Shown here: positions 46,850-58,428 of the stretch, piece after piece
Numbering within the stretch: the first letter of the stretch is position 1
How the letters are laid out: the number at the start of each line of letters is the position of its first letter
The notes under the pieces: model-generated
Told to the model about the DNA's origin: nothing
The model's input: the letters and a program-made list of their open reading frames with translations, nothing else
Databases searched by the model: none
Assembly: GCF_003703475.1 (NCBI RefSeq)
Contig: NZ_RDQM01000008.1
Coordinates: 62,001-126,000 of the forward strand
DNA length: 64,000 nucleotides
Source of the DNA: Allofranklinella schreckenbergeri
GTDB taxonomy: Bacteria > Pseudomonadota > Gammaproteobacteria > Burkholderiales > Burkholderiaceae_C
Direction of reading: 5' to 3'
Position numbers and translations under genes: made by a program

Positions 46850-47364
46850 AAAAGCTGCTGCGCTCCATCCTCAAAACCCTGTTTCCTGCGCCGCTGCTGT
46901 CGCTGCTGCTGGTGCCGCTGTGGCTGGTGATGACGCAAAGCTACACGCTTGCCAACCTCACCCTGGCCGTCATCCTGGGTTTGGGCATGCCCATCTTCAG
47001 CGCCAGTTTGCGCCCCTTGCATGTACGCGTGCGCAAGCCTTTGCGCATCATCCGGCTGTGCTTTGTGGTGATGATTGATGCATGGCATTCCAACCTCATG
47101 GTCATCCGCATCCTGCTGCAACCGCGCCTGGCGCGCGAAACCGAGGGCGTCTTCGTGCGCATTCCGCTGCAAATGCGCGACCCCAACGGCCTGGCCGCGC
47201 TGGCCGTCATCACCACCATCACCCCCGGCAATGCCTGGGCGGAACTGTCCATGGACCGCAGCGCTTTACTGCTGCACGTCTTCGACGGGCGCATCGATCC
47301 CGAGCTGGTCATTCGCACCGTCAAAGAACGCTACGAGCGCCCCTTGATGGAGATTTTTGAATGA
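46846..47364 (+). CDS. mnhE: Mrp/Mnh antiporter subunit E
   Basis: A 172-aa membrane subunit with two or three N-terminal helices and a soluble C-terminus containing TTITPGNAWAELSMDR, the conserved TxTPGT-like segment of MrpE. It has no counterpart in complex I. ATGA overlaps connect it with mnhD and mnhF. Confidence 0.93.
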   Translation: MKKLLRSILKTLFPAPLLSLLLVPLWLVMTQSYTLANLTLAVILGLGMPIFSASLRPLHVRVRKPLRIIRLCFVVMIDAWHSNLMVIRILLQPRLARETEGVFVRIPLQMRDPNGLAALAVITTITPGNAWAELSMDRSALLLHVFDGRIDPELVIRTVKERYERPLMEIFE

Positions 47365-47642
47365 ACGGACAAATCCTCGCCTGGGCCATGCCCATCACCC
47401 TCGTCATGCTGCTGCTGTCCATGGTGCTGGCATCGGTGCGGCTGTTCATCGGCCCCCACGTGCAAGACCGCATCCTGGCGCTGGACGCGCTATACGTGCT
47501 GGGCATGTACGTCATGCTCAGCCTCTCCATCTACTACGACAGCACCGCCTATTTTGAAGCAGCCCTGCTCATCGCCCTGCTGGGCTTTGTCAGCAGCACC
47601 GCCATGGCCAAATTCCTGCTGCGCGGCGAGGTCATCGAATGA
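47361..47642 (+). CDS. mnhF: Mrp/Mnh antiporter subunit F
   Basis: A 93-aa, three-helix protein with RLFIGPHVQDRILALDAL, the conserved G-P-x-x-x-D-R-x-x-A-x-D pattern of MrpF. Overlaps both neighbours by four bases. Confidence 0.93.
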   Translation: MNGQILAWAMPITLVMLLLSMVLASVRLFIGPHVQDRILALDALYVLGMYVMLSLSIYYDSTAYFEAALLIALLGFVSSTAMAKFLLRGEVIE

Positions 47643-48229
47643 GCGCCGCCCCCACCCTGCCCTTGTGGGCGGAAATCCTGGTGGCCTTCTTTGCCCTCGG
47701 CGGCGGCATCATCAGCCTGCTGGGCGCCTCCGGCCTGGTGCGCCTGCCCACTTTTTTCTCGCGCCTCCACGCCCCCGCGCTCATCACCACCGCCGGCATC
47801 TGGTGCCTGATGCTGGCCACCATCACCTACTTCTCTGTGCAAACGGGCAAGCCCGCGCTCAACATCCTGCTGCTGGGCCTGTTCATTGCCATCACCGCGC
47901 CCGTCACCACCATCTTGCTGATGCGCGCCGCCCTCTTTCGCGCCCGCCAGCGCGGTGAAGACGTGCCCCGCAGCCTCAACGCCCTGCAACTGGCCACCCC
48001 CAAAATGGCGCCGGAAAAAGACGATGACGACGAGGACGAAGGCCAAGGCAAAGCAGCGGAGCACCCTGCCAGCGCCCAACCCGCCGCCGCACCGACTGCT
48101 ACGGCCACAACCTCAGCGCCAGCGATCGCCGCACCCGAAGACATCCCCCCCACCGCCACAGCCCCCGCAGCCCCCACGGGCGACGCAGCGCCAGCGCCCT
48201 CCCTCAACTCCGACTCTGCGCAACCCTGA
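47639..48229 (+). CDS. mnhG: Mrp/Mnh antiporter subunit G with C-terminal extension
   Basis: Residues 1-105 are a three-helix MrpG (LGASGLVRLPTFFSRLHAPA). The protein continues to 196 aa with an acidic patch (KDDDDEDEGQGK) and a long Ala/Pro/Thr-rich tail, much longer than typical 100-130 aa MrpG. The tail is likely disordered and cytoplasmic. It ends 14 bases before the glycerophosphodiesterase gene. Confidence 0.92.
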   Translation: MSAAPTLPLWAEILVAFFALGGGIISLLGASGLVRLPTFFSRLHAPALITTAGIWCLMLATITYFSVQTGKPALNILLLGLFIAITAPVTTILLMRAALFRARQRGEDVPRSLNALQLATPKMAPEKDDDDEDEGQGKAAEHPASAQPAAAPTATATTSAPAIAAPEDIPPTATAPAAPTGDAAPAPSLNSDSAQP

Positions 48230-48243
48230 TCCCCCTCTCGCCC

Positions 48244-48993
48244 ATGTCCACAGCCACCGCCTGGCCCTACCCCTTCTGGATCGCCCACCGTGGCGCCGGC
48301 AAGCACGCCCCTGAAAACACCCTGGCCGCCTTCCGCAGCGGCGCGGCCCACGGCTGGCGCATGTTCGAATGCGATGTCAAACTTAGCCACGACGGCGTGC
48401 CCTACCTCATGCACGACGCCACGTTGGATCGCACCACCAACGGCCAAGGCCCCGCCGCCGAGCTGCCCTGGAGCGCCCTGGCCCGCCTCGACGCAGGCGC
48501 CTGGCACTCGCGCCGCTGGGCGGGCGAGCCCCTGCCCACGCTGGAAAACCTGCTGCGCTGGTGCATCGCCAACCACCTTCTGCTCAACATCGAAATCAAG
48601 CCCATCCCCGGCGCCGAATACGCCACCGGCCAGGCCGTGGCCGAACTCGTCGCCGCCATCTGGCCGTCGCATTTGCCGCAGCCGCTGCTCTCCTCCTTCC
48701 AACGCCCGGCTCTGCAAGGCGCGCAAGCCGCCCGGCCTGAGCAGCCCCGCGCCCTGCTGCTGGACGCGTGGGAGGATGACAGCCTCACACACGCCCGCAC
48801 CCTGGGCTGCCTGGCCCTGGTCTGCCACTACCCGCTGTGGGACGCCACACGCGTCAGCGCTGCCCACCAGAACGGCCTGCGCGCCCTGAGCTACACCGTC
48901 AACGACCCCGCCGCCGCCCGCCACCTCATCGCCCTGGGCACCGACGGCATCATCACCGACGAAATCGCCCTGTTCGGCCCTGCCAGCCGCTGA
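48244..48993 (+). CDS. ugpQ: Glycerophosphodiester phosphodiesterase
   Basis: Hydrolyses deacylated phospholipid headgroup esters to glycerol 3-phosphate and alcohol. 249 aa, cytoplasmic (no signal). Catalytic residues lie in WIAHRGAGKHAPENTLAAF and CDVKLSHDGVPYLMHDATLD; NIEIKP gives a further metal ligand. The gap of 14 bases suggests transcription with the mnh operon. Followed by palindrome copy J. Confidence 0.93.
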   Translation: MSTATAWPYPFWIAHRGAGKHAPENTLAAFRSGAAHGWRMFECDVKLSHDGVPYLMHDATLDRTTNGQGPAAELPWSALARLDAGAWHSRRWAGEPLPTLENLLRWCIANHLLLNIEIKPIPGAEYATGQAVAELVAAIWPSHLPQPLLSSFQRPALQGAQAARPEQPRALLLDAWEDDSLTHARTLGCLALVCHYPLWDATRVSAAHQNGLRALSYTVNDPAAARHLIALGTDGIITDEIALFGPASR

Positions 48994-49003
48994 AAACACT
49001 CAA

Positions 49004-49083
49004 AATTACAAATCAAAAAGAAATTAATACCCACTGTTTCGGCATGATGGTATTTAAATCGAGTTCACATTGATTTGTAAAAT
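49004..49083 (+). repeat. Dispersed 3'-end palindrome, copy J
   Basis: Arms TTACAAATCAA and TTGATTTGTAA are perfect; inner stem AATACC/GGTATT encloses TTTCGGCATGAT. It lies ten bases past the ugpQ stop on its coding strand, 20 bases before hisF. Confidence 0.8.
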
Positions 49084-49102
49084 ATCGACACCACTCAACA
49101 CC

Positions 49103-49903
<801 letters not shown>

Positions 49904-49940
49904 ATCCATCCCCGATCACCAACACACAGCCACACCTCCC

Positions 49941-50291
49941 ATGTTCCCGTACGACCTCGATGGCAAAACCTTTCGCTCCGTCAGCAACACACCCAATGGC
50001 GAAGTGGACGGGCAGACCCGCTTTCACTACCGCCAGCGGGGCGAGATCGTCACCGCCCACTACGAGGGCGGGCAAGTGCGCTGCGGCCAGCTCATGGCGC
50101 GCATGCTGCCCGATGGCCGCCTGGACATGCGCTACCACCACCTCAACAGCGCAGGCCAGTTCATGCTCGGCCAATGCCTGTCCACCCCCGAGCGCCTGCC
50201 CGATGGCCGCTTGCGCTTTCACGAGCAATGGCAATGGCTCAACGGCGACGGCAGCAGCGGCCAATCCATGATTGAAGAGATCCGCGAATGA
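49941..50291 (+). CDS. Small conserved protein between hisF and hisI
   Basis: A 116-aa protein of beta-strand-like sequence: [20 protein letters not shown], then [20 protein letters not shown] and [16 protein letters not shown]. Similar small proteins are sometimes labelled 'N-acetylglutamate synthase', without evidence known to me. Its stop overlaps the hisI start by four bases (ATGA), so it is translated with the histidine genes. Function unknown; a role linked to histidine metabolism is suggested only by position. Confidence 0.8.
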   Translation: MFPYDLDGKTFRSVSNTPNGEVDGQTRFHYRQRGEIVTAHYEGGQVRCGQLMARMLPDGRLDMRYHHLNSAGQFMLGQCLSTPERLPDGRLRFHEQWQWLNGDGSSGQSMIEEIRE

Positions 50292-50740
50292 GTAACTCCC
50301 CCCCCCCTGCCGACACCCCCACCCCTGCCAGCGATGCCTGGCTGGACGCCATCGCCTGGGACGCCAACGGCCTCGTGCCCGCCATCGCCCAGGAAAAAGA
50401 CACGGGCGACATCCTCATGGTCGCCTGGATGAACCGCGAAGCCCTGCGCCAGACGGCGCAAAAAGGCCAGGCTGTTTACTACAGCCGCTCACGCGGCAAG
50501 CTCTGGCACAAAGGCGAGGAATCGGGCCACTTCCAAACCGTGCACGCCATCCGCACCGACTGCGACAACGACGTTATTTTGTTGACTATCACCCAGCACG
50601 GCCACCAACCCTCCATCGCCTGCCACACCGGCCGCCACAGTTGCTTTTACCAACGACTGGAAAACCCCGCCTCCCCCGCCCCGCACTGGCAAGCCTCCGA
50701 TCCCGTACTGAAAGACCCGCAGCGCATTTACAGCCAATAA
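50288..50740 (+). CDS. hisI: Phosphoribosyl-AMP cyclohydrolase
   Basis: Third step of histidine synthesis, opening the ring of PR-AMP. 150 aa. The metal-binding cysteines occur in [10 protein letters not shown] and [11 protein letters not shown], and [20 protein letters not shown] is the substrate segment. The separate hisE follows after six bases, so this is the unfused form. N-terminus is Pro/Thr-rich and probably disordered. Confidence 0.95.
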   Translation: MSNSPPPADTPTPASDAWLDAIAWDANGLVPAIAQEKDTGDILMVAWMNREALRQTAQKGQAVYYSRSRGKLWHKGEESGHFQTVHAIRTDCDNDVILLTITQHGHQPSIACHTGRHSCFYQRLENPASPAPHWQASDPVLKDPQRIYSQ

Positions 50741-50746
50741 CGCACC

Positions 50747-51166
50747 ATGTCCGACACCCCATCCGCCGACGCCCTGTTCGCCCATTTGGCCGAAGTTTTT
50801 GAATCGCGCAAACCCCACCGAGGTGGCGATCCAGCGCACAGCTACGTGGCCCGTTTGCTGGCCGATGGCAAGGCGCCCGACGCTTTTCTGAAAAAAATCG
50901 GCGAAGAAGCCGCCGAGCTGGTCATGGCCGTCAAAGATGCCCAGTACGCACTCGCCACAGCCGAAGCCAACGGCACAGGCCCCCACTGCGCTGAAGCCGC
51001 CCAAAGCCGCGCAGCCCTGGTCTATGAAGTGGCCGATGTGTGGTTTCACACCTTGGTGGCCCTCTCGCACTTCAACCTCAGCGGCGCGGACGTGATCCAC
51101 GAGCTGGCCCGACGCGAGGGCTTGAGCGGCTTGGCCGAAAAAGCCGCCCGCGCAAACAACCCATAG
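50747..51166 (+). CDS. hisE: Phosphoribosyl-ATP diphosphatase
   Basis: Second step of histidine synthesis, removing pyrophosphate from PR-ATP. 139 aa, MazG-like fold with [16 protein letters not shown] and [13 protein letters not shown] containing the metal-binding Glu/Asp residues. Last gene of this part of the his operon; palindrome copy K follows. Confidence 0.95.
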   Translation: MSDTPSADALFAHLAEVFESRKPHRGGDPAHSYVARLLADGKAPDAFLKKIGEEAAELVMAVKDAQYALATAEANGTGPHCAEAAQSRAALVYEVADVWFHTLVALSHFNLSGADVIHELARREGLSGLAEKAARANNP

Positions 51167-51184
51167 CTCAAAACCCCATATCAA

Positions 51185-52460
<1,276 letters not shown>

Positions 52461-52473
52461 GCAAACAATGGCA

Positions 52474-52503
52474 CAAAAAAAGGCCGCCTGAAATCAGGCG
52501 GCC
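52474..52503 (-). terminator. Intrinsic terminator of the release-factor-like gene
   Basis: GGCCGCCTG (52482-52490), loop AAAT, CAGGCGGCC (52495-52503). The A-run before it gives a run of seven or more U on the minus strand. It also lies just past the tgt stop on the plus strand. Confidence 0.85.
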
Positions 52504-52525
52504 TCCAATCACCAGTCAATCCCCA

Positions 52526-53626
52526 TCAATAGCGGGTGATCACGGCCATGCCGAAATCCGGATTGACGCTGGCCATGCTCTCGTTATTCACGAAACGGAC
52601 GCGGCCGTTATTGGCAAGGACTTTCTCGATGATTTCATCGACGATGTCCTCATAAGCGTTGTTGTCCTTGGAGGGTGCGGCCAATTCCGCCGACTCCAGC
52701 AGCTTGAGCTGGCGGCCATCCTCGCTAACTTCTGCGGGGATGCTCAAATCTTCCTCCACGACCAACACCTCGACACGGCCATCGATCGCTGCCTGCCAGA
52801 CTTCATTGAGGCCGCCGACGAATAGATGGTTGCTCTTGGCGCTTTCCAGCTCGGTAAAGATTTTCTGACGCTCTTCATCCAGAGCCTCCTTGATTTGCGG
52901 CCAGATTTTCTTGGCCAGCTGATGCGCATCCTCATCGTGGTGGCCGCTGTGGATGTAGAGCATGACGTCATCGCTGTTGCGCGCGCCGTCACGGAAATGG
53001 CCAATATTGCGATCCACACCCACGACCACAACCGGAGCGGGCGTGTCTTTCTGGGCTGCGGCAATCGCTTCACCGACCTCGCGCATGTTGTCGGTCACGA
53101 TTTGATCGCGCACATGGCTGATGTCCTGGCTGGGGTTGGCATTTGCCACGCTGCTTTTCAGGCTGAACGGGAAGCCATAATCGTTAATTTCGTTGAGATA
53201 ATCCTTGCGACCAATAAAAAGGCGTGTGCCGTTCTCGCTCAAAACCACCAGCAGATACAGTGGACTGCGATTCATGGCATAAACCAGATCGCGGGTCAGG
53301 AAGTTATCCTCAATGCTCACCCGCTCAGGCAGGCGGAAAGGCAGCTTGAAGGATTGGGCATATTCAGCACTGGCAAAAATCACCAGACCATCCAAGTTGT
53401 GCTCGTGATCGACTTCATCGGCCATGCGCCGGATGGCATCTGCAATCTCCAAGGTTTCGCGCTTGCCAAATTGCGACTCCAATTGCTCAATGGCTTGGCT
53501 CACCAGGTTTTTCAAGCGGATGGGATCCTTGTCGTTGTCGGGCGAGGTACGGTAAGTAGGCAGCGTAATCGTGACGCTGGGGTTGGATCGCTTGGACTGG
53601 ATCTCTTTAATAGTATTCAAATTCAT
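52526..53626 (-). CDS. Bacterial release-factor-like protein (Balon/baeRF type)
   Basis: A 366-aa protein similar to the bacterial eRF1/Pelota-like group that includes the ribosome hibernation factor Balon. The N-terminal part (NPSVTITLPTYRTSPDNDKD), the middle VVLSENGTRLFIGRKDYL and the C-terminal FVNNESMASVNPDFGMAVITRY fit that family. Balon-type proteins occupy the A site of idle ribosomes under stress; the same role is inferred. The gene is more AT-rich than its neighbours, with its own long AT-rich leader and a strong terminator, consistent with separate, perhaps stress-dependent, expression. Family assignment from memory. Confidence 0.72.
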   Translation of the reverse strand: MNLNTIKEIQSKRSNPSVTITLPTYRTSPDNDKDPIRLKNLVSQAIEQLESQFGKRETLEIADAIRRMADEVDHEHNLDGLVIFASAEYAQSFKLPFRLPERVSIEDNFLTRDLVYAMNRSPLYLLVVLSENGTRLFIGRKDYLNEINDYGFPFSLKSSVANANPSQDISHVRDQIVTDNMREVGEAIAAAQKDTPAPVVVVGVDRNIGHFRDGARNSDDVMLYIHSGHHDEDAHQLAKKIWPQIKEALDEERQKIFTELESAKSNHLFVGGLNEVWQAAIDGRVEVLVVEEDLSIPAEVSEDGRQLKLLESAELAAPSKDNNAYEDIVDEIIEKVLANNGRVRFVNNESMASVNPDFGMAVITRY

Positions 53627-54056
53627 GTAATTCCTTTCAAATTCAAGAATAAAAGAAAATTAAATGGATTTCGAAAAGCACAACCAACCCTATTGAGTTA
53701 TCAGGATGCCAAAAATCCAATTAATCATGCCTTGCACGTTAACAGAAAAATAAACATCAGTCAATAAAATCCACTCAATTATCAAAAAAATTCATCAATC
53801 AAAACATAAAAAATCAATACTTTACACTTTATTTTCATTCAGAAATAAAACCGAATTTTCCCCTTATAAGAAGCTCCCCACCGTCTTTTCACGAACCAAA
53901 CCACACATTGAGTGGCAGCAAGGCTGAGTAATCAGACAGAAAGCGGGGCTCCCGTGGGGCTTGCCCCGCTCAGATACAAACGTGCTTGGGGTTCCAACCA
54001 CCACGTGGACGTGGCGGTCATCAGCCTTGCCCAAGCACTGCCTCTGAAAAGCTGGA
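53627..54056. promoter_or_regulatory. 430-base AT-rich leader, with candidate promoter
   Basis: No coding sequence is supported. On the minus strand TTGACT (53759-53764), a 17-base gap and TAACGT (53736-53741) form a moderate sigma-70-like promoter about 110 bases before the release-factor-like gene. The AT-rich part (53640-53880) contrasts with the flanks. Bases 53940-54056 are GC-normal with a palindrome, CCACCACGTGGACGTGG. Confidence 0.4.
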
Positions 54057-55145
54057 TCAACCCTTGAGAAACTCCTCCAGCGCGCTGCGGGCGATGCGGG
54101 TAGCGTTGCCGAGCTTGCGCGCTTTCAAATCGCCTGCAGCGATGGCGGCCATCACATCTTCCACGGATACGCTCAAAAGCTGCGCGGCTTGCTCGGGCGT
54201 GAGCACTTCCAACCCCGCCGCGCTCGCGCTGGCAGCCGGCGCGGCGGCGGGCGCCACGGCTGCCGATGCACCTGCTGGCGCAGCGCCCGGCGCACCCTGC
54301 ATGCTGCGCATCATTTCCTGCGCCATGCCAAAGCCCATGGCCATTTGCGCAGGCATGGTGGCAGCAGCGCCAGCCTCGCCTCCCTGGCCCATGGCAACAC
54401 CCATTTGGTATTTGACGTAGTCGTTGAGGTTGCCAATCACGCTCATGCTGGAGCGTTTGTCGATGGCCTGCTCGACTTCGGGCGGCAGGGATACGTTTTC
54501 CAGAATAAAACTGCTGATTTCCAGCCCGTATTTGTCGCGCACCGCCGGGTTGATGATGGGCAACAGCGCATCGCCCAGCTCGCTGTAGCGTTGGGCGATG
54601 TCCAGCGCGGGCACGTGGGCGCGCGCCAGCGCTTCGGTAAAAACGCTGACGATGCGCGAGCGCATGGTGTCGTTGAATTCATCGAGGCGGAAGTTCTGGT
54701 CCGTGCCAGCCACTTCCTTGAGGAATTTGGGCGCATCGACGATGCGGAAATCGTAGGTGCCAAAAGCACGCAGGCGCACCACGCCAAAGTCCTGGTCGCG
54801 CATCATCACGGGGTTGGAGGTGCCCCATTTGTTGCCGGTGAACAGACGCGTGTTGAGGTAGTACACATCGCACTTGAAGGGCGATTGAAAGCCGTACTTC
54901 CAGCCCAGGATGGTGGAGAGGATGGGGATGTTCTCGGTGGTCAGCGTGTGCTTGCCGGGGCCGAAATGGTCGGCAAACTGCCCGGCGGCGACGAATTGCA
55001 CCTGCTGCGATTCGCGCACGATGAGCTGAGCGCCGTTTTTGATTTCCTTGTCTTCGTCGGGCCAGCGAAACGACAGGGTATCGCGTGAATCGTCCGTCCA
55101 TTCGATGACGTCGATGAACTGGCTGCGGATGTAATTCATGATCAT
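54057..55145 (-). CDS. SPFH-domain protein with C-terminal HTH domain
   Basis: A 362-aa protein. Residues 1-260 form an SPFH/virion-core-like (YdjI type) domain: LIVRESQQVQFVAAGQFADH, RLRAFGTYDFRI, and the helical SRIVSVFTEALARAHVPAL. A Gly/Ala/Met-rich linker (about 265-310) follows. The C-terminal 50 residues (LEVLTPEQAAQLLSVSVEDV to RIARSALEEFL) resemble the excisionase/MerR-type HTH_17 fold. SPFH proteins form membrane or cytosolic scaffolds; the HTH may bind DNA or a partner. AAGGAGAGCTTGCC precedes the ATG at 55145; a second ATG two codons on is possible. Confidence 0.82.
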   Translation of the reverse strand: MIMNYIRSQFIDVIEWTDDSRDTLSFRWPDEDKEIKNGAQLIVRESQQVQFVAAGQFADHFGPGKHTLTTENIPILSTILGWKYGFQSPFKCDVYYLNTRLFTGNKWGTSNPVMMRDQDFGVVRLRAFGTYDFRIVDAPKFLKEVAGTDQNFRLDEFNDTMRSRIVSVFTEALARAHVPALDIAQRYSELGDALLPIINPAVRDKYGLEISSFILENVSLPPEVEQAIDKRSSMSVIGNLNDYVKYQMGVAMGQGGEAGAAATMPAQMAMGFGMAQEMMRSMQGAPGAAPAGASAAVAPAAAPAASASAAGLEVLTPEQAAQLLSVSVEDVMAAIAAGDLKARKLGNATRIARSALEEFLKG

Positions 55146-55213
55146 GGCAAGCTCTCCTTTCAATGAGATAGGCAAGGCAAATGGGAATGCGGGTTTGTTG
55201 GCAGCGGCCGCGC

Positions 55214-55924
55214 TCAGCGCTCGGCCTGCTCTTGCAGCACTTCGCGCAATAGCGGGATGGTCAGCGCCCGCTGGGTGCGCAGGGCGTGCACGTCCAGCCG
55301 CGTCAGCAAGGCGCTGAGGCTGCTGAGATCGCGCGCAAAACGGTTGAGCAGATATTGCGCCGCCTCATCGCTCAGGTGCAGGCCGCGCTCTTGCGCCTGG
55401 CTTTGCAGCACTTGCTGGCGCTGGGCGTCGCTCAAGGGTTGCAGCTCAAAGCTCAGGCCCGAGCCCAGGCGCGTGCGCAAATCCTCGCGCAAGGGCAAAT
55501 CCACCGGCGGCAGGCTGCCCGCGGCGACGACCCAGCACGGCGCCTCGCCGCTGCTGCGATGGCGCGCATTGATCCACCAGTTGAAGGCGCGCTGCTGGCG
55601 CTGGCTGTCGTAAGCCTGCACATCGTCGAGCAGCACCGCGCGCCAGTGGGGGGAGAATTCCTCGCCGCCGCTGGCGGCATCAGCGCCCAGCCAGCCCACC
55701 GCCTGGCCCTGGGCCTGCAAGGCGCGCGCCACCGCATGCAGCAAATGGGTTTTGCCCGTGCCGGGGCTTCCCCACAGATAAACCGGCAGCAACGCATCGG
55801 ACTGAGCCGCCGCCAACGCCGCCACGCCTTGTTGCAAGCATTGCACGGCAGCCTCATTGCCGGCGGGCAGAAAGCGGGCAAAGCTAGGCTCGGGGGCCAG
55901 ACCGATGTCCAGAACCAATTGCAT
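55214..55924 (-). CDS. hda: DnaA regulatory inactivator Hda
   Basis: A 236-aa AAA+ protein like domain III of DnaA, without the DNA-binding domain. Walker A is [13 protein letters not shown], Walker [10 protein letters not shown]. The N-terminal QLVLDIGL is the clamp-binding motif that joins the DNA-loaded beta clamp. With the clamp it stimulates ATP hydrolysis by DnaA and prevents re-initiation. Divergent from purM; the hda-purM-perM cluster is typical of betaproteobacteria. Confidence 0.93.
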   Translation of the reverse strand: MQLVLDIGLAPEPSFARFLPAGNEAAVQCLQQGVAALAAAQSDALLPVYLWGSPGTGKTHLLHAVARALQAQGQAVGWLGADAASGGEEFSPHWRAVLLDDVQAYDSQRQQRAFNWWINARHRSSGEAPCWVVAAGSLPPVDLPLREDLRTRLGSGLSFELQPLSDAQRQQVLQSQAQERGLHLSDEAAQYLLNRFARDLSSLSALLTRLDVHALRTQRALTIPLLREVLQEQAER

Positions 55925-56074
55925 GATGGTGAGCGCGAGAAGACGTGGAAAGAAAGTGCCAACAAGCCCCCTTACGGGCATTGCCGCAACGGCATAATGC
56001 CGCGCATTCTAGTGACAAGACCATGCTGCCCCACGAGGGCGCATGGTCGTTTTTTCCCCCTTTTTCTGTTTGCC

Positions 56075-57106
56075 ATGAGCACCACCACCCCCATTACGTA
56101 CAAAGACGCTGGCGTTGATATCGATGCTGGCGATGCCTTGGTCGATCGCATCAAGCCGCTGGCGCGCAAAACGCTGCGCGAGGGCGTGCTCGGCGGCATT
56201 GGCGGCTTTGGCGCTTTGTTTGAAGTTCCCAAACGCTACCAGGAGCCGGTGCTGGTCTCGGGCACCGATGGCGTGGGCACCAAGCTCAAACTCGCCTTTG
56301 AGTGGAACATGCACGACACCGTGGGCATTGACCTGGTGGCCATGAGCGTGAACGACGTACTGGTGCAAGGCGCCGAGCCGCTGTTCTTCCTGGATTACTT
56401 TGCCTGCGGCAAGCTGCATGTGGATACCGCAGCGGCCGTCGTGGGCGGCATTGCGCGCGGCTGCGAGCTGTCGGGCTGCGCGCTCATCGGCGGCGAAACA
56501 GCGGAAATGCCCGGCATGTACCCCGATGGCGAGTACGACCTGGCTGGCTTTGCCGTCGGAGTGGTGGAGAAATCGCGCATCCTTGATGGCACGCGCATCA
56601 CCGAAGGCGACGTGCTGCTGGGCCTGGCCAGCAGCGGCGTGCATTCCAACGGCTTTTCGCTGGTGCGCAAATGCATTGAGCGCGCTGGCAGCCAGTTGCC
56701 GCAAACGCTCGATGGCAAGCCGTTTCGCGAAGCCATCATGGCCCCCACGCGGCTGTACGTCAAAAGCGTGTTGGCAGCGTTGGCACAGCACCCCGTCAAA
56801 GGGCTGGCGCACATCACCGGCGGCGGGCTGCTGGAGAACATCCCCCGCATCCTGCCCGCCCACCTGGGCGCGCACCTGCAAGCGGGCAGTTGGCCGCAAA
56901 GCGAGCTGTTCGCCTGGCTGCAAGCCACGGCAGGCATTGACGCGCAGGAGATGAATCGCACCTTCAACAACGGCATCGGCATGGTCGTCATCGTCGCCGC
57001 CGATGAGGCCGAAGCCACCGCCCAAACCCTGCGCGCGCAGGGCGAGACGGTGTACCGCATCGGCGCCATCGGCGCACGCGGCGCCCAAGCCGTACAAATC
57101 GCCTGA
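56075..57106 (+). CDS. purM: Phosphoribosylformylglycinamidine cyclo-ligase
   Basis: Fifth step of purine synthesis, making AIR from FGAM and ATP. 343 aa; [15 protein letters not shown] and [11 protein letters not shown] are conserved, as is [10 protein letters not shown]. The ATG at 56075 starts the conserved region [18 protein letters not shown] perfect palindrome GGCATAATGCC (55991-56001) lies in the divergent hda-purM gap. Confidence 0.97.
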   Translation: MSTTTPITYKDAGVDIDAGDALVDRIKPLARKTLREGVLGGIGGFGALFEVPKRYQEPVLVSGTDGVGTKLKLAFEWNMHDTVGIDLVAMSVNDVLVQGAEPLFFLDYFACGKLHVDTAAAVVGGIARGCELSGCALIGGETAEMPGMYPDGEYDLAGFAVGVVEKSRILDGTRITEGDVLLGLASSGVHSNGFSLVRKCIERAGSQLPQTLDGKPFREAIMAPTRLYVKSVLAALAQHPVKGLAHITGGGLLENIPRILPAHLGAHLQAGSWPQSELFAWLQATAGIDAQEMNRTFNNGIGMVVIVAADEAEATAQTLRAQGETVYRIGAIGARGAQAVQIA

Positions 57107-57315
57107 ACAATGGCCTCAAGTGTGTTGCCAGTCTTGACGCAAGTGGACGAAAAGGCCTCCGGGCGCGAGCGGCGCTGGCACGTGCTTGCCGCGCCGCGCA
57201 CCGCCCAAGCAGCGATTGCGAACCGCCATTCAGAGAGCGCAAGCCGCCTCCCACCACCGCTTGAGCAACTTTGCGCATTGACACACTGACGCCCCGCCGC
57301 GCGAACGCCCCCCCC

Positions 57316-58428
57316 ATGCCCGCTGCCGACGATCCCGCCGCCCCCATCCGCCTTGGCCCGGAAGTGGCCCAACTCGCCCCGCCCGAAGCCGCGCCCGATG
57401 CGCACGTTTCCCTGTCCGTGCGCATCAGCAGCTACTTGCTGATGGCCGCAGGGCTGCTGCTGGTGATGTTTGTCGGGCTGCTGCCGGGGCTGCTGGCCGC
57501 CTGCCTGGGTTTTTTGCTCACGCGCTGGATCAATGCCGTGGCCGTGTATGTGTTGCGCCTGCGCTGGAAAAACCCGCCGCACGCCGTGCTGCGCTGGCTG
57601 CCCGCCCTGGCGGCCACGCTGGTGGTGTTTGGCCCCATCGTCGCCCTCAGCATCACCTTCAGCCATTACCGCAGCGTATTGCTCACCGCCCCGCACCAAT
57701 TCAGCGAGTTGACCGATTACGTCGCCCGCACCGTGCTGGAGTTCAAAGACCGGCTGCCGCCCGATCTGGCCGCCATGCTGCCCGCCGAGGCGGAGGAGGT
57801 GCAGCGCAGCGTTGCGTTTTATCTGCTCTCCAAGGCCACGGCCATGGCCAATGCCGGGCGGATCTGGCTGGTGGGCTTTTTGTACGCCTACATCGGCCTG
57901 CTCATCGGCTCGCTGGCTGCCGTGCGCGCGCAGCACAAATGGAATGCACCGCTGACCGATGCGCTCAAAGTGCGCGTGGCCCGCTTTGGCGATGCGTTTC
58001 GGCAAATCGTGGCCGCGCAGTTCTGGATTGCCACGTTCAACACCTTGCTCACCGCCATCTTTTTGTTGGTGGCGCTGCCGCTGTTTCAGCTCAAGCTGCC
58101 CTACACGCCCGCGCTGATTACGCTGACGTTTGTGGCCGGGCTGATTCCCATCGTGGGCAACCTGCTGTGCAACGTCGTCATCACCATCGTGGGCCTGTCC
58201 GTCTCGCCCATGACGGCGGCCGTCTGCCTGGGCTTTCTGGTGCTCATCCACAAAGCCGAATACTTCATCAACGCCAAAGTGGTGGGCGAAAAAACCCATA
58301 TCGCCGTTTGGGAGCTGCTCTCCGTAATGTTCCTCAGCGAAGCCGTATTCGGCCCCGCCGGGCTGGTGGCCGCCCCGCTGTTCTACGCTTACCTCAAGAA
58401 AGAGCTGGAGGCCGCCCGGCTGGTTTGA
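57316..58428 (+). CDS. perM: AI-2E family transporter (PerM-like)
   Basis: A 370-aa membrane protein with about eight hydrophobic segments and the family region FVAGLIPIVGNLLCNVVITI, then AEYFINAKVVGEKTHIA. The family includes AI-2 exporters and Na+(Li+)/H+ antiporters; the substrate here is not known. The start at ATG 57316 is chosen over an upstream TTG. Order after hda/purM is conserved in related genomes. Followed by palindrome copy L. Confidence 0.88.
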   Translation: MPAADDPAAPIRLGPEVAQLAPPEAAPDAHVSLSVRISSYLLMAAGLLLVMFVGLLPGLLAACLGFLLTRWINAVAVYVLRLRWKNPPHAVLRWLPALAATLVVFGPIVALSITFSHYRSVLLTAPHQFSELTDYVARTVLEFKDRLPPDLAAMLPAEAEEVQRSVAFYLLSKATAMANAGRIWLVGFLYAYIGLLIGSLAAVRAQHKWNAPLTDALKVRVARFGDAFRQIVAAQFWIATFNTLLTAIFLLVALPLFQLKLPYTPALITLTFVAGLIPIVGNLLCNVVITIVGLSVSPMTAAVCLGFLVLIHKAEYFINAKVVGEKTHIAVWELLSVMFLSEAVFGPAGLVAAPLFYAYLKKELEAARLV

